Shown: positions 1-6,702 of the stretch, piece after piece
How the letters are laid out: every line of letters starts with the position of its first letter
Numbering within the stretch: the stretch's first letter is position 1
NCBI RefSeq assembly: GCF_000686525.1
Contig: NZ_JMKT01000009.1
Span: 310,001 to 374,000 of the forward strand
Reading direction: 5' to 3'
Source: Desulfonatronovibrio hydrogenovorans DSM 9292
GTDB lineage: Bacteria > Desulfobacterota > Desulfovibrionia > Desulfovibrionales > Desulfonatronovibrionaceae
Length of the DNA: 64,000 nt
Program-made: the position numbers and the translations under genes
Notes under the pieces: generated by a model
The model's database searches: none
The model's input: the letters and a program-made list of their open reading frames with translations, nothing else
What the model was told of the DNA's origin: nothing

Positions 1-2273
1 CCCTGCTGGTTCTTAGCAGTCTGGCCATCACCGGACTGGTAAGTTATTCAGAAGCCCTGTCCGGATTCAGCAGCCCGGCAGTGGTCACGGTCTGGGCTGT
101 TTTTATTCTTAGCGGCGGTCTCACTCAAACCGGTGTGGCCAACGCAATAGGAAGGCAGGTCATGCGCTTTTCAGGCCAAGGAGAAGCCAGGCTGATCATC
201 CTGATCATGATCAGTTCCGGGGTCATGTCCGCCTTTATGAACAACGTGGCAGTAGCTGCGCTGCTGCTGCCGGTGATAATGGACATCACCAGAAAAACAG
301 GGCATTCGCCGTCTCGGCTTTTGATGCCTCTGGCTTATGGTTGTCTTTTAGGGGGGTTGACCACCCAGATCGGGACCCCTCCAAACATACTGGTCAGCGA
401 GGCCCTGCGAGATAATAACCTGACTCCTTTTTCCATGTTTGACTTCACTCCCATCGGCGGAACAATCATGGTGGGCGGAATTATTTTTCTAAGTTTTTTC
501 GGCAGACACTTTCTTCCATCCAAGAGCCTGGCAGGCTCAGCCGGCATTCCCCAAGCGGACCTGACCAGTCAGTACGACATCAAGAACCACCTTCTCAACC
601 TCAGGGTCCCCAGGGACTCCTATCTAGCCGGGAAAAATCTGATCCAGAGCAGGCTGGGCGAGGTTCTGGGTATAACTGTTCTGGGCATAACAAGACATGG
701 ACAGTCCCTGCTGGCCCCGCCTCCGTCCACCTTAATCCAGCCTGGGGACATTCTTGTCTGCGGCGGACGGGAAGACCTGGTCAGGGAAATACTCGACTGG
801 AGCGGACTTCAGGCTGATGAACCTGATCACAATATGCTGAAACTTGTTCTCAGTCAGTACAAGATAGCCGAGATAACCATAAAACCTGATTCGCCTGTCA
901 TAGGAAAAAGACTTCTAGACCTTGACCTGTATTCCAGGCACGGGCTGACCATTCTTGCCTTTTATTCCGACCAGGAAGGAACACAGACTGAACTGCAGGA
1001 TCTGGTCGTGACTGGAAAAGAAACTGTCCTGGTTATTGGTGACAGCCAGTCCCTGACAAAGGCCGGTAATGATGAAAACCTGGTGCTGAAGGAAGTTCCG
1101 GTTTCAGGGGTCCTTGAGCAACAACTAAGACAGGCTGATCAACTTCTGGCCATGAAGGTTCCGGAAGAAACCTTTCTTGCCGGCAGAACCCTGGGCCAAA
1201 GCGGGCTGGGAAACACCCTTGGCATGCGAGTAATTCTGATCGTCCGCAATAAGACCAGGGTTCTCAAACCTGATCCGGATACTGTCCTTGCTCCCGGAGA
1301 CATGCTCATCATCACAGGAGCCAGAGAACGGCTGGCCTTCCTCAAGCTTATGGCAAAGCTGGATGTCAGTCCTGCAGAAGCTGATTATGTCCAAGGCATT
1401 GAAAATGAGAAGGTCGGCTTGATGGAGGTAATGCTTTCTCCTCATACCACCCTGATTAACAAAACACTCAGCCAGATAAACTTTCGGGAAAAACATGGCT
1501 TGACAGTCCTGGCCATCTGGCGGGAAGGAAAAGCAATTTTCAGCGGCATTCGGGATATTCCCCTGCGCCTGGGTGACGCCATTCTTACCCACGGGTCCAG
1601 GGAAAAGCTTAAGGTTCTAGGCAAAGAGCCCGACTTCCTGGTACTCACCGAATCGGCTCAGGCCAAACTGCGGACCAGCAAACTTCCTGTGTCTGTGATG
1701 ATTATGGCAAGTGTTCTTTTCCCGGTTATTATGGGCTGGCTTCCCATAAGCATCGCTGCTGTCTGCGGTGCATCCCTGATGGTCCTTTCAAAGTGTCTGA
1801 CCATGGAAGAGGCTTATCGTTACATAGAATGGAAAGCCATATTTCTCATTGCCGGCATGATGCCATTGGGCGTAGCTCTGGACCAGACCGGTGCTGCCAG
1901 GCTTATCGCCGAAAACATAGTTACTCTGGTCGGCCCTTATGGACCGCTGGCAGTAATGTTTGGCATGGTGGTCATGACTTTTGCCGCCACCTGCGTCATC
2001 CCTACGGCAGCCCTTGTGGTGCTTATGGTTCCCATTGTCCTGAGCACTTCTGCTGACATGGGTGTATCACCGTACCCAATGATGATGGCCATGTCCATGG
2101 CTGCCTCGGCCAGTTTCATGACCCCAATTTCTCATCCGGCCAACGTCCTGGTGATGGGCCCGGGTGGCTACAGATTCATGGACTATATCAAGCTTGGGGT
2201 CCCTTTGACCATGGTTGTTTTGGTCATCCTGATGTTCTTTCTGCCTGTACTTTGGCCTTTTCAATCAGTCTGA
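1..2273 (+). CDS. SLC13-type anion carrier with four RCK_C (TrkA_C) domains, 5' partial
   Basis: The reading frame is open from base 3 to the stop at 2271-2273, so the start lies left of the window. Hydrophobic segments at the N-terminus include the GTPPN motif near nt 378-395, typical of the SLC13/DASS (ArsB/NhaD superfamily) substrate and sodium site. A large cytoplasmic insert at about nt 590-1620 follows, and then a second hydrophobic half with HPAN near the C-terminus. The insert holds four RCK_C-like modules at roughly nt 591-785, 867-1055, 1149-1340 and 1422-1616. Modules 1 and 3 resemble each other, as do 2 and 4. SLC13 proteins with RCK_C inserts include sulfate and dicarboxylate importers; in a sulfate reducer sulfate uptake is an attractive guess, but the substrate cannot be read from sequence. 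The stop overlaps the convergent flavoprotein gene by 9 bp. Confidence 0.85.
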   Translation, partial: LLVLSSLAITGLVSYSEALSGFSSPAVVTVWAVFILSGGLTQTGVANAIGRQVMRFSGQGEARLIILIMISSGVMSAFMNNVAVAALLLPVIMDITRKTGHSPSRLLMPLAYGCLLGGLTTQIGTPPNILVSEALRDNNLTPFSMFDFTPIGGTIMVGGIIFLSFFGRHFLPSKSLAGSAGIPQADLTSQYDIKNHLLNLRVPRDSYLAGKNLIQSRLGEVLGITVLGITRHGQSLLAPPPSTLIQPGDILVCGGREDLVREILDWSGLQADEPDHNMLKLVLSQYKIAEITIKPDSPVIGKRLLDLDLYSRHGLTILAFYSDQEGTQTELQDLVVTGKETVLVIGDSQSLTKAGNDENLVLKEVPVSGVLEQQLRQADQLLAMKVPEETFLAGRTLGQSGLGNTLGMRVILIVRNKTRVLKPDPDTVLAPGDMLIITGARERLAFLKLMAKLDVSPAEADYVQGIENEKVGLMEVMLSPHTTLINKTLSQINFREKHGLTVLAIWREGKAIFSGIRDIPLRLGDAILTHGSREKLKVLGKEPDFLVLTESAQAKLRTSKLPVSVMIMASVLFPVIMGWLPISIAAVCGASLMVLSKCLTMEEAYRYIEWKAIFLIAGMMPLGVALDQTGAARLIAENIVTLVGPYGPLAVMFGMVVMTFAATCVIPTAALVVLMVPIVLSTSADMGVSPYPMMMAMSMAASASFMTPISHPANVLVMGPGGYRFMDYIKLGVPLTMVVLVILMFFLPVLWPFQSV

Positions 2274-2927
2274 TCCGGTCTTCTGAGAGGACAGTGCCCC
2301 GGCCAGTTCAAGACCAAGCATTCTGGCTCTGGCAAGTACTTCCCTATCTTTGTTAACCCCGGCCCGGTCAAATATTCCAAAGACCGGCAGCCTACCAACA
2401 ATATCATAACCAAGGGCTTCCAAAGGACGCTGCATGGCATCCAGAGTAAAGCCCATGTCAAACTCAGCTTCCTGTTCAGCAATGGCAATGAGCAATGCTT
2501 TTCGATTATGGCCGGACAGCCTGGTAGACCATTGTCTGGGCCTGGTGTCTTCAAAGTCGTAAAAACAGTACAGCCGGTCAATAAAGGCTTTCATCCAGGC
2601 CGTGATATTGTAGTTATGGGTGGGAGATACCAAAACCAGACCCAGGGACTGGTACACAGCCGGATAAACCAGGGACATGCCATCCATGTGGCCGGTACAG
2701 ATCTTTTCTTTTCTGCATTTTTCGCATCCAATACAAGGGCTGAATTTCAAGTTCCGTAGTTGAAGTGCAGCTGTCCGGATCTTTTTTTCTCCTGCACCCT
2801 TAAGCGCTTCATGTAACAATAAATCGGAATTGCCTCCCTTCCTGGGACTGGCCCCAACGCCCAGGACCCTGGGTTCTGGACAGGAAGACGAAATTTTTTT
2901 CTTCAAATCCTGGTGAATGAAATTCAT
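2265..2927 (-). CDS. Iron-sulfur flavoprotein / NADPH-dependent FMN reductase family protein
   Basis: A flavodoxin-like fold is indicated by the FMN phosphate loop GASPRKGGNSD near the N-terminus. A compact cysteine cluster CIGCEKCRKEKIC (CX2CX2CX5C) matches the Isf signature for a [4Fe-4S] cluster, and SPTHNYNITAWMKAFIDR is the usual second FMN-contact region. The protein is 220 aa, normal for Isf-like proteins. I chose the ATG at 2925-2927 because GGAG sits 5 nt upstream; an upstream in-frame start at 3038 would run inside crcB. It lies 20 nt after crcB on the same strand, so it should be co-transcribed from the fluoride-riboswitch leader. Its electron-transfer partner and any link to fluoride stress are unknown. 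Confidence 0.82.
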   Translation of the reverse strand: MNFIHQDLKKKISSSCPEPRVLGVGASPRKGGNSDLLLHEALKGAGEKKIRTAALQLRNLKFSPCIGCEKCRKEKICTGHMDGMSLVYPAVYQSLGLVLVSPTHNYNITAWMKAFIDRLYCFYDFEDTRPRQWSTRLSGHNRKALLIAIAEQEAEFDMGFTLDAMQRPLEALGYDIVGRLPVFGIFDRAGVNKDREVLARARMLGLELAGALSSQKTGSD

Positions 2928-2947
2928 GCATACTCCATTGAAAATTT

Positions 2948-3325
2948 TTAAATCAGCCTGGTCATGGCAATGCCCATCCACAGGGCCACAAGCCCTGCTG
3001 CACACTGACCCACCGAGTTCAAAATAAGAAAAAACCATTGTCCGGCACGGATCAGATCGTTACTTTCAAAAATAAAGGTGGAAAAAGTAGTAAAAGAACC
3101 AACAAAACCCACTAGAATGATGATTTTCATCTCCTGGCCGATAAAATTCCTGGTCTCAGCCATGGACCACAGTATCCCGAAAATAAAGCAGCCCAGAATG
3201 TTCACAGCCATGGTTCCAAAGGGAAATCCTCGCCCCAGGAGCAGGTGAGCGGCATTGGACAGCCAATATCTGGCCAGAGTTCCTCCGGCTCCTGCTAAAG
3301 CCAGGAAAAAAATTTGTCGATACAT
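2948..3325 (-). CDS. crcB: Fluoride-specific ion channel CrcB/Fluc
   Basis: The 125-aa protein has four predicted membrane segments and the family landmarks: an N-terminal GAGGTLARYW, FGTMAVNILGCF in the second helix and VGFVGSFTTFSTF in the third, which carries the Phe-box and central Na+ site of Fluc channels. The family forms dual-topology dimers that export fluoride from the cytoplasm. A fluoride riboswitch and intrinsic terminator precede it on the same strand, which independently supports the assignment. The downstream flavoprotein gene follows after 20 nt. Confidence 0.95.
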   Translation of the reverse strand: MYRQIFFLALAGAGGTLARYWLSNAAHLLLGRGFPFGTMAVNILGCFIFGILWSMAETRNFIGQEMKIIILVGFVGSFTTFSTFIFESNDLIRAGQWFFLILNSVGQCAAGLVALWMGIAMTRLI

Positions 3326-3354
3326 GGTTAACCCCTTTAATCAGTTACAGAAAC

Positions 3355-3385
3355 AGAAAAGCCGCACCAGCAGGCGCGGCTTTAG
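3355..3385 (-). terminator. Intrinsic terminator in the crcB leader
   Basis: Read on the minus strand, an 8-bp stem AAAGCCGC/GCGGCTTT closes a 10-nt loop and is followed by a T-rich run. It lies between the fluoride aptamer and the crcB start codon, where a riboswitch-gated expression platform is expected: termination without fluoride, read-through with fluoride. Confidence 0.75.
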
Positions 3386-3430
3386 GCACACCCGCTTTCC
3401 CAGGCTGACCCAAATAGGGAGCCTGAAGAC

Positions 3431-3479
3431 AGCAGGAGTCATCAGCTTGAAGTCGCAGTTAAAGGGGGACCCCATCCCC
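3431..3479 (-). promoter_or_regulatory. crcB leader: Fluoride riboswitch (crcB motif RNA)
   Basis: On the minus strand the leader reads GGGGATGGGGTCCCCC, then AACTGC, then GCTGATGACTCCTGCT. These are the conserved blocks of the crcB motif in the right order: the GGNGATGG opening hairpin, AACYGCC-like strand and GCTGATGRCTCCTRC 3' block that form the pseudoknotted fluoride aptamer. It sits about 105 nt upstream of crcB, downstream of a good promoter and upstream of a terminator. The motif was recognised by eye; a covariance-model scan was not run. Confidence 0.9.
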
Positions 3480-3494
3480 GGATTACCCAACTAA

Positions 3495-3524
3495 ATTAAA
3501 ACAGGAAAGTCATGATCATGTCAA
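3495..3524 (-). promoter_or_regulatory. Sigma70-type promoter for crcB operon
   Basis: On the minus strand a TTGACA (-35, 3519-3524) and TTTAAT (-10, 3495-3500) are separated by 18 nt. Transcription would start about 8-10 nt before the fluoride aptamer, which is the expected arrangement. Confidence 0.65.
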
Positions 3525-3786
3525 TGGACTGAAATAGAAATACATTGACAATTGAGTATAATTTTGATTAATTTTGTTGAGTTTTTAAAACGGCTGCCAC
3601 TATTTTATGCCGACAATATTCATTTTTTAAAAGAGGTTGAATTAAAAAAATGGACCTTCCGAGTAGTGGTTTATTAGAAATTAAACCAAATTTTTATTCC
3701 ATTTCAACTATTGACGCCATTATTTCCTTGCCCATAAGGGCGGCCTCCGCAGCAGATCCTTCCTGATCCAGCCGGTCTGCTTCTCT
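3525..3786. other. AT-rich intergenic region, no gene seen
   Basis: Between the crcB promoter and the mgtE leader hairpin I find no convincing ORF and no known riboswitch. In particular, the long multi-helix M-box expected for Mg2+ control is not evident. The stretch presumably contains the mgtE promoter, but no clear -35/-10 pair stands out. Confidence 0.4.
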
Positions 3787-3815
3787 TTTGCCGCCTCAAG
3801 GGCGGTGCAAAGGAG
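3787..3815 (+). promoter_or_regulatory. Hairpin abutting the mgtE Shine-Dalgarno
   Basis: TTTGC-CGCC pairs with GGCG-GCAAA across a 5-nt loop with a GT bulge. The stem's last base (3811) adjoins GGAG (3812-3815), 7 nt before the mgtE ATG. Such a structure could modulate ribosome access, but the stem is short and this may be incidental. Confidence 0.35.
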
Positions 3816-3822
3816 ACAGACC

Positions 3823-5256
3823 ATGACCGAAAAAATTCTGATAGAAGAGCAAGATTTTATCAATGCTGCCCTGTCTGATGAGGGCTCCAGCCGAAAGGAA
3901 CTAGTCTCCAGGCTTGAACAATACCTGGCCGAAAAAAACCAGGGAATCCTGCGGGATTTTTTCATGCGTCTGCATCCAGCAGACTCAGCTCAGGTTTTGG
4001 AGTTTTTTCCCCCTGACAAGGCCTGCAGTCTGATAAAACACCTGGATATCAGTGATCAGGCCAGAATATTCAACTATCTCCCAGCATCATTTGAAGCCAG
4101 GATGGCCAAGATCCTGGGAAGAAAAGAACTGGCCAAGATAGTCAGTGCCATGTCCCATGACGAGCGGGCTGATCTTTTCAACCGGCTCTCACCTGAACAG
4201 CAGGAAGAAATCCTGCCCGCCCTGGCCCAGGCCGAAAGAGAGGATATCCGAAAGCTGGCTTCATACCCTGAGGACACGGCCGGTTCGGTCATGACTTCAG
4301 ATTATTGTGCCCTGCAGCCGGATATCACTGCCAAGGAGGCCATGGATAAGCTGCGTATGGAAGCTCCTGACAAGGAAACCATCTACCAGTCCTTTGTCAT
4401 TGACCAGGACCGCCGGTTGATAGGAGTGGTTTCCCTGAGGGAACTTCTGGTGGCATCACCCGGGGTGAAAGTGAAAGATATCATGAACTCCCAGCCCATA
4501 TTCGGCCGGGCAGAGGATGAAGCCGAAGAAATTGCCGACATAATGGCCAAGTACGATCTCATGGCCATGCCCATCATCAATGGAAACGATAAGCTTGTGG
4601 GGATTGTTACCTTTGATGATGTGCATGACATCCTGGAAGAAGAAGCTACTGAAGACTTCCATAAGATGGGATCGATTTCAGGGCATGGAGAAAGCATAAC
4701 CGGTGTAAACTTTCTCAAGGTCAGTCCCTGGCTGCTTATCCAGAAACGATTGCCCTGGCTTTTGGCCCTGGTTTTTGTCAACCTTTTGTCTGGAGCAGGC
4801 ATAGCTTTTTTTGAAGACACCATCCAGGCAGTGGTGGCTTTGGTCTTTTTCCTGCCCCTTTTGATCGCCAGCGGCGGGAATGCTGGAGCCCAATCCGCAA
4901 CCCTCATGGTCAGGGCTATTGCCACTGGTGATGTGCAGACCAAGGACTGGGTCAAGCTGTTGAGCCGGGAAGTGGGCATTGCCATGATCCTCGGAGTAGG
5001 TATGGCTCTGGCAGTTTCATTCATCGGCGTGTTCAGGGCAGGCCCGGAAGTGGCTGTAGTTGTTGCCCTGACCATGATGGCCGTTGTTCTGTTCGGAAGT
5101 CTTGTGGGCTGCCTGCTTCCCTTTCTTTTGACCAAATTCAATATGGATCCTGCTACAGCCAGCGCTCCCCTGATCACCTCTATTGCTGATGTGGGCGGAA
5201 TCATCATTTACTTCAGCATTGCAACCTGGCTGCTGAACATCCACGCTGTGACCTGA
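3823..5256 (+). CDS. mgtE: Magnesium channel MgtE
   Basis: The 477-aa protein has the full MgtE layout: an N-terminal helical superhelix domain (about residues 10-140) with YPEDTAGSVMT at about 149-159, a CBS pair (about 155-275), a connecting helix, and five membrane segments (about 315-477) containing ASGGNAGAQSATLMVRA, the conserved pore-helix signature. It forms a homodimeric Mg2+-gated channel in the inner membrane whose cytoplasmic CBS and N domains close the pore when Mg2+ is high. The ATG at 3823 is preferred over an upstream in-frame start at 3805 because AGGAG lies 7 nt before it. It appears monocistronic, ending before a hairpin at 5271. Confidence 0.95.
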   Translation: MTEKILIEEQDFINAALSDEGSSRKELVSRLEQYLAEKNQGILRDFFMRLHPADSAQVLEFFPPDKACSLIKHLDISDQARIFNYLPASFEARMAKILGRKELAKIVSAMSHDERADLFNRLSPEQQEEILPALAQAEREDIRKLASYPEDTAGSVMTSDYCALQPDITAKEAMDKLRMEAPDKETIYQSFVIDQDRRLIGVVSLRELLVASPGVKVKDIMNSQPIFGRAEDEAEEIADIMAKYDLMAMPIINGNDKLVGIVTFDDVHDILEEEATEDFHKMGSISGHGESITGVNFLKVSPWLLIQKRLPWLLALVFVNLLSGAGIAFFEDTIQAVVALVFFLPLLIASGGNAGAQSATLMVRAIATGDVQTKDWVKLLSREVGIAMILGVGMALAVSFIGVFRAGPEVAVVVALTMMAVVLFGSLVGCLLPFLLTKFNMDPATASAPLITSIADVGGIIIYFSIATWLLNIHAVT

Positions 5257-5270
5257 CTCATGGACTCCAT

Positions 5271-5309
5271 GTCATCCGGACCAGTTGTGCACAATACGGT
5301 CCGGATGAC
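5271..5309 (+). terminator. Hairpin downstream of mgtE, probable terminator
   Basis: A perfect 12-bp inverted repeat (GTCATCCGGACC / GGTCCGGATGAC) with a 15-nt loop begins 15 nt after the mgtE stop. It lacks a strong T-run, so termination may be imperfect, or the stem may protect the 3' end. Confidence 0.55.
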
Positions 5310-5445
5310 AGAATAATCAATTTTGGTAAAGCCAGCTTCTTCTTTATTTCTCAGCCACCTTGAACACCTGCCCAAAAAACCTTTTTCTTGCCGTGTCCAA
5401 GGAGCCCATACTTGCTATCCTGGCAGAAACTTTCATAATTGTAGT

Positions 5446-5475
5446 TTGACAAAAAAACATGATCTGGGGCATAAT
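5446..5475 (+). promoter_or_regulatory. Sigma70-type promoter for the TAXI-TRAP operon
   Basis: TTGACA (5446-5451) and CATAAT (5470-5475) are separated by 18 nt, about 70 nt upstream of the start codon of the solute-binding protein. Confidence 0.6.
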
Positions 5476-5545
5476 ATAAGGATATGGTAATGGACAGCTT
5501 TGTTAACCATCAGTCAAACCAAATCGTTATACAGGAGGTATGATC

Positions 5546-6505
5546 ATGTTCGGGAAAAAAATCTTTATTACGTTGGCGGTCATTATGGGCCTGGCCCTGT
5601 CCGCACCCCAGGCCAAGGCCAAACAGGACATCCTGTTCGGTGGTGCGTCCATAACCGGAGTCTATTATCAGGTAGCTCTCCAGATAAGCAACATCATGAA
5701 CAAGTACCAGGGAGACAAGTACAACTTCATAGGCAGGCCCACTGGTGGGTCAGTATTCAACATCAATGCCCTGGAACGTGGGGCATTCGACTTTGGTGTT
5801 GCCCAGTCTGACCGCAACTGGCAGGCCTTCAATGGTTCAGCTGACTGGGATGGCCGCCCCATCACCTCCCTGCGCAGCCTGTTCAGCATGCATCCTGAGA
5901 CTGTTATGCTGGTCACCCGTAAGGACACCGGTATAGAAAAAGTTGAAGACATCAGGGGCAAAAGAGTAAACATCGGCAATCCCGGCTCTGGACAGCGCGG
6001 AAATGCCATGGATGTTCTGCGCATTTATGGTTTGGACCACACCAAGGATTTCCGGGCCGAGGGACTCCAGCAGCATGAGGCTTCCAGGGCTCTGGTAGAC
6101 CGTAATATCGACGCCTTTTTCTATACTGTGGGCAATCCCAGTGCCGCCATTGAAGAGCCGGCCACGTCTGTGGACATCCGCATGATTCCCATCAATGCTC
6201 CTGGCATCAAGAAAATGGTTGAAGAAAGACCCTATTATATCATGACCAGCATTCCTGCCGGCACATACCGCGGTGTTGATCAGGATATTGAAACCTACGC
6301 AGTGACAGCTACTGTCGTGTCCAGCGAAAGCGTATCCGATGAAGTAGTCTACGATATGGTCAAGACAGTTTTTGAAAACCTTGATGAGCTCAAGGCTTCC
6401 CATGCAGCTTTCCGCAACCTGGTGGTTGAGGAAATGCTCCAAGGCCTTTCAGCTCCTCTGCATCCTGGAGCTGAGAAATACTTCAAAGAACAGGGCTGGA
6501 TGTAA
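5546..6505 (+). CDS. TAXI-family TRAP transporter solute-binding protein
   Basis: The 319-aa protein starts with a clear Sec signal peptide (MFGKKIF, hydrophobic core, ALSAPQAKA cleavage region). The mature part opens with the ILFGGASITGVYYQ block typical of TAXI periplasmic binding proteins, followed by FDFGVAQSD. These proteins capture an organic solute and deliver it to a fused TRAP permease, encoded next. The ATG at 5546 is chosen because AGGAGGT lies 6 nt upstream; the ATG at 5540 directly abuts that Shine-Dalgarno. The ligand is not readable; TAXI proteins are known or suspected to bind glutamate, glutamine or similar carboxylates. Confidence 0.9.
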   Translation: MFGKKIFITLAVIMGLALSAPQAKAKQDILFGGASITGVYYQVALQISNIMNKYQGDKYNFIGRPTGGSVFNINALERGAFDFGVAQSDRNWQAFNGSADWDGRPITSLRSLFSMHPETVMLVTRKDTGIEKVEDIRGKRVNIGNPGSGQRGNAMDVLRIYGLDHTKDFRAEGLQQHEASRALVDRNIDAFFYTVGNPSAAIEEPATSVDIRMIPINAPGIKKMVEERPYYIMTSIPAGTYRGVDQDIETYAVTATVVSSESVSDEVVYDMVKTVFENLDELKASHAAFRNLVVEEMLQGLSAPLHPGAEKYFKEQGWM

Positions 6506-6514
6506 CCTTTCGCT

Positions 6515-6542
6515 CCGACGCCCGGACAGATCCGGGCGTCGG
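6515..6542 (+). terminator. Intercistronic GC-rich hairpin after the TAXI gene
   Basis: CCGACGCCCGGA pairs with TCCGGGCGTCGG (12 bp, 4-nt loop CAGA), followed only by TTTAA. It starts 10 nt after the binding-protein stop and 160 nt before the permease. It may be a partial terminator or a 3'-stabilising stem that raises the level of binding protein over permease. Confidence 0.6.
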
Positions 6543-6702
6543 TTTAATGGACAATGACTTGGCGATTTAGTCTGCCAGTTCAAGGTTCTGGCCATCACTA
6601 GCATGGATGGCTCTAACCTTCAGCTTGCAACTCCTGTCGCCTTTCTGACTTGCAGATACTTATCAAATACTTGATCAACAGCCAATGACCCAGGAAAAAG
6701 CC

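Noticed and set aside
3525-3822. M-box Mg2+ riboswitch upstream of mgtE
   Set aside because: The conserved multi-helix pattern was not found; only a short hairpin at the ribosome site is visible.
4383-5207. Long antisense frame inside mgtE
   Set aside because: Shadow of the real mgtE codons; amino-acid content is improbable and there is no start signal.
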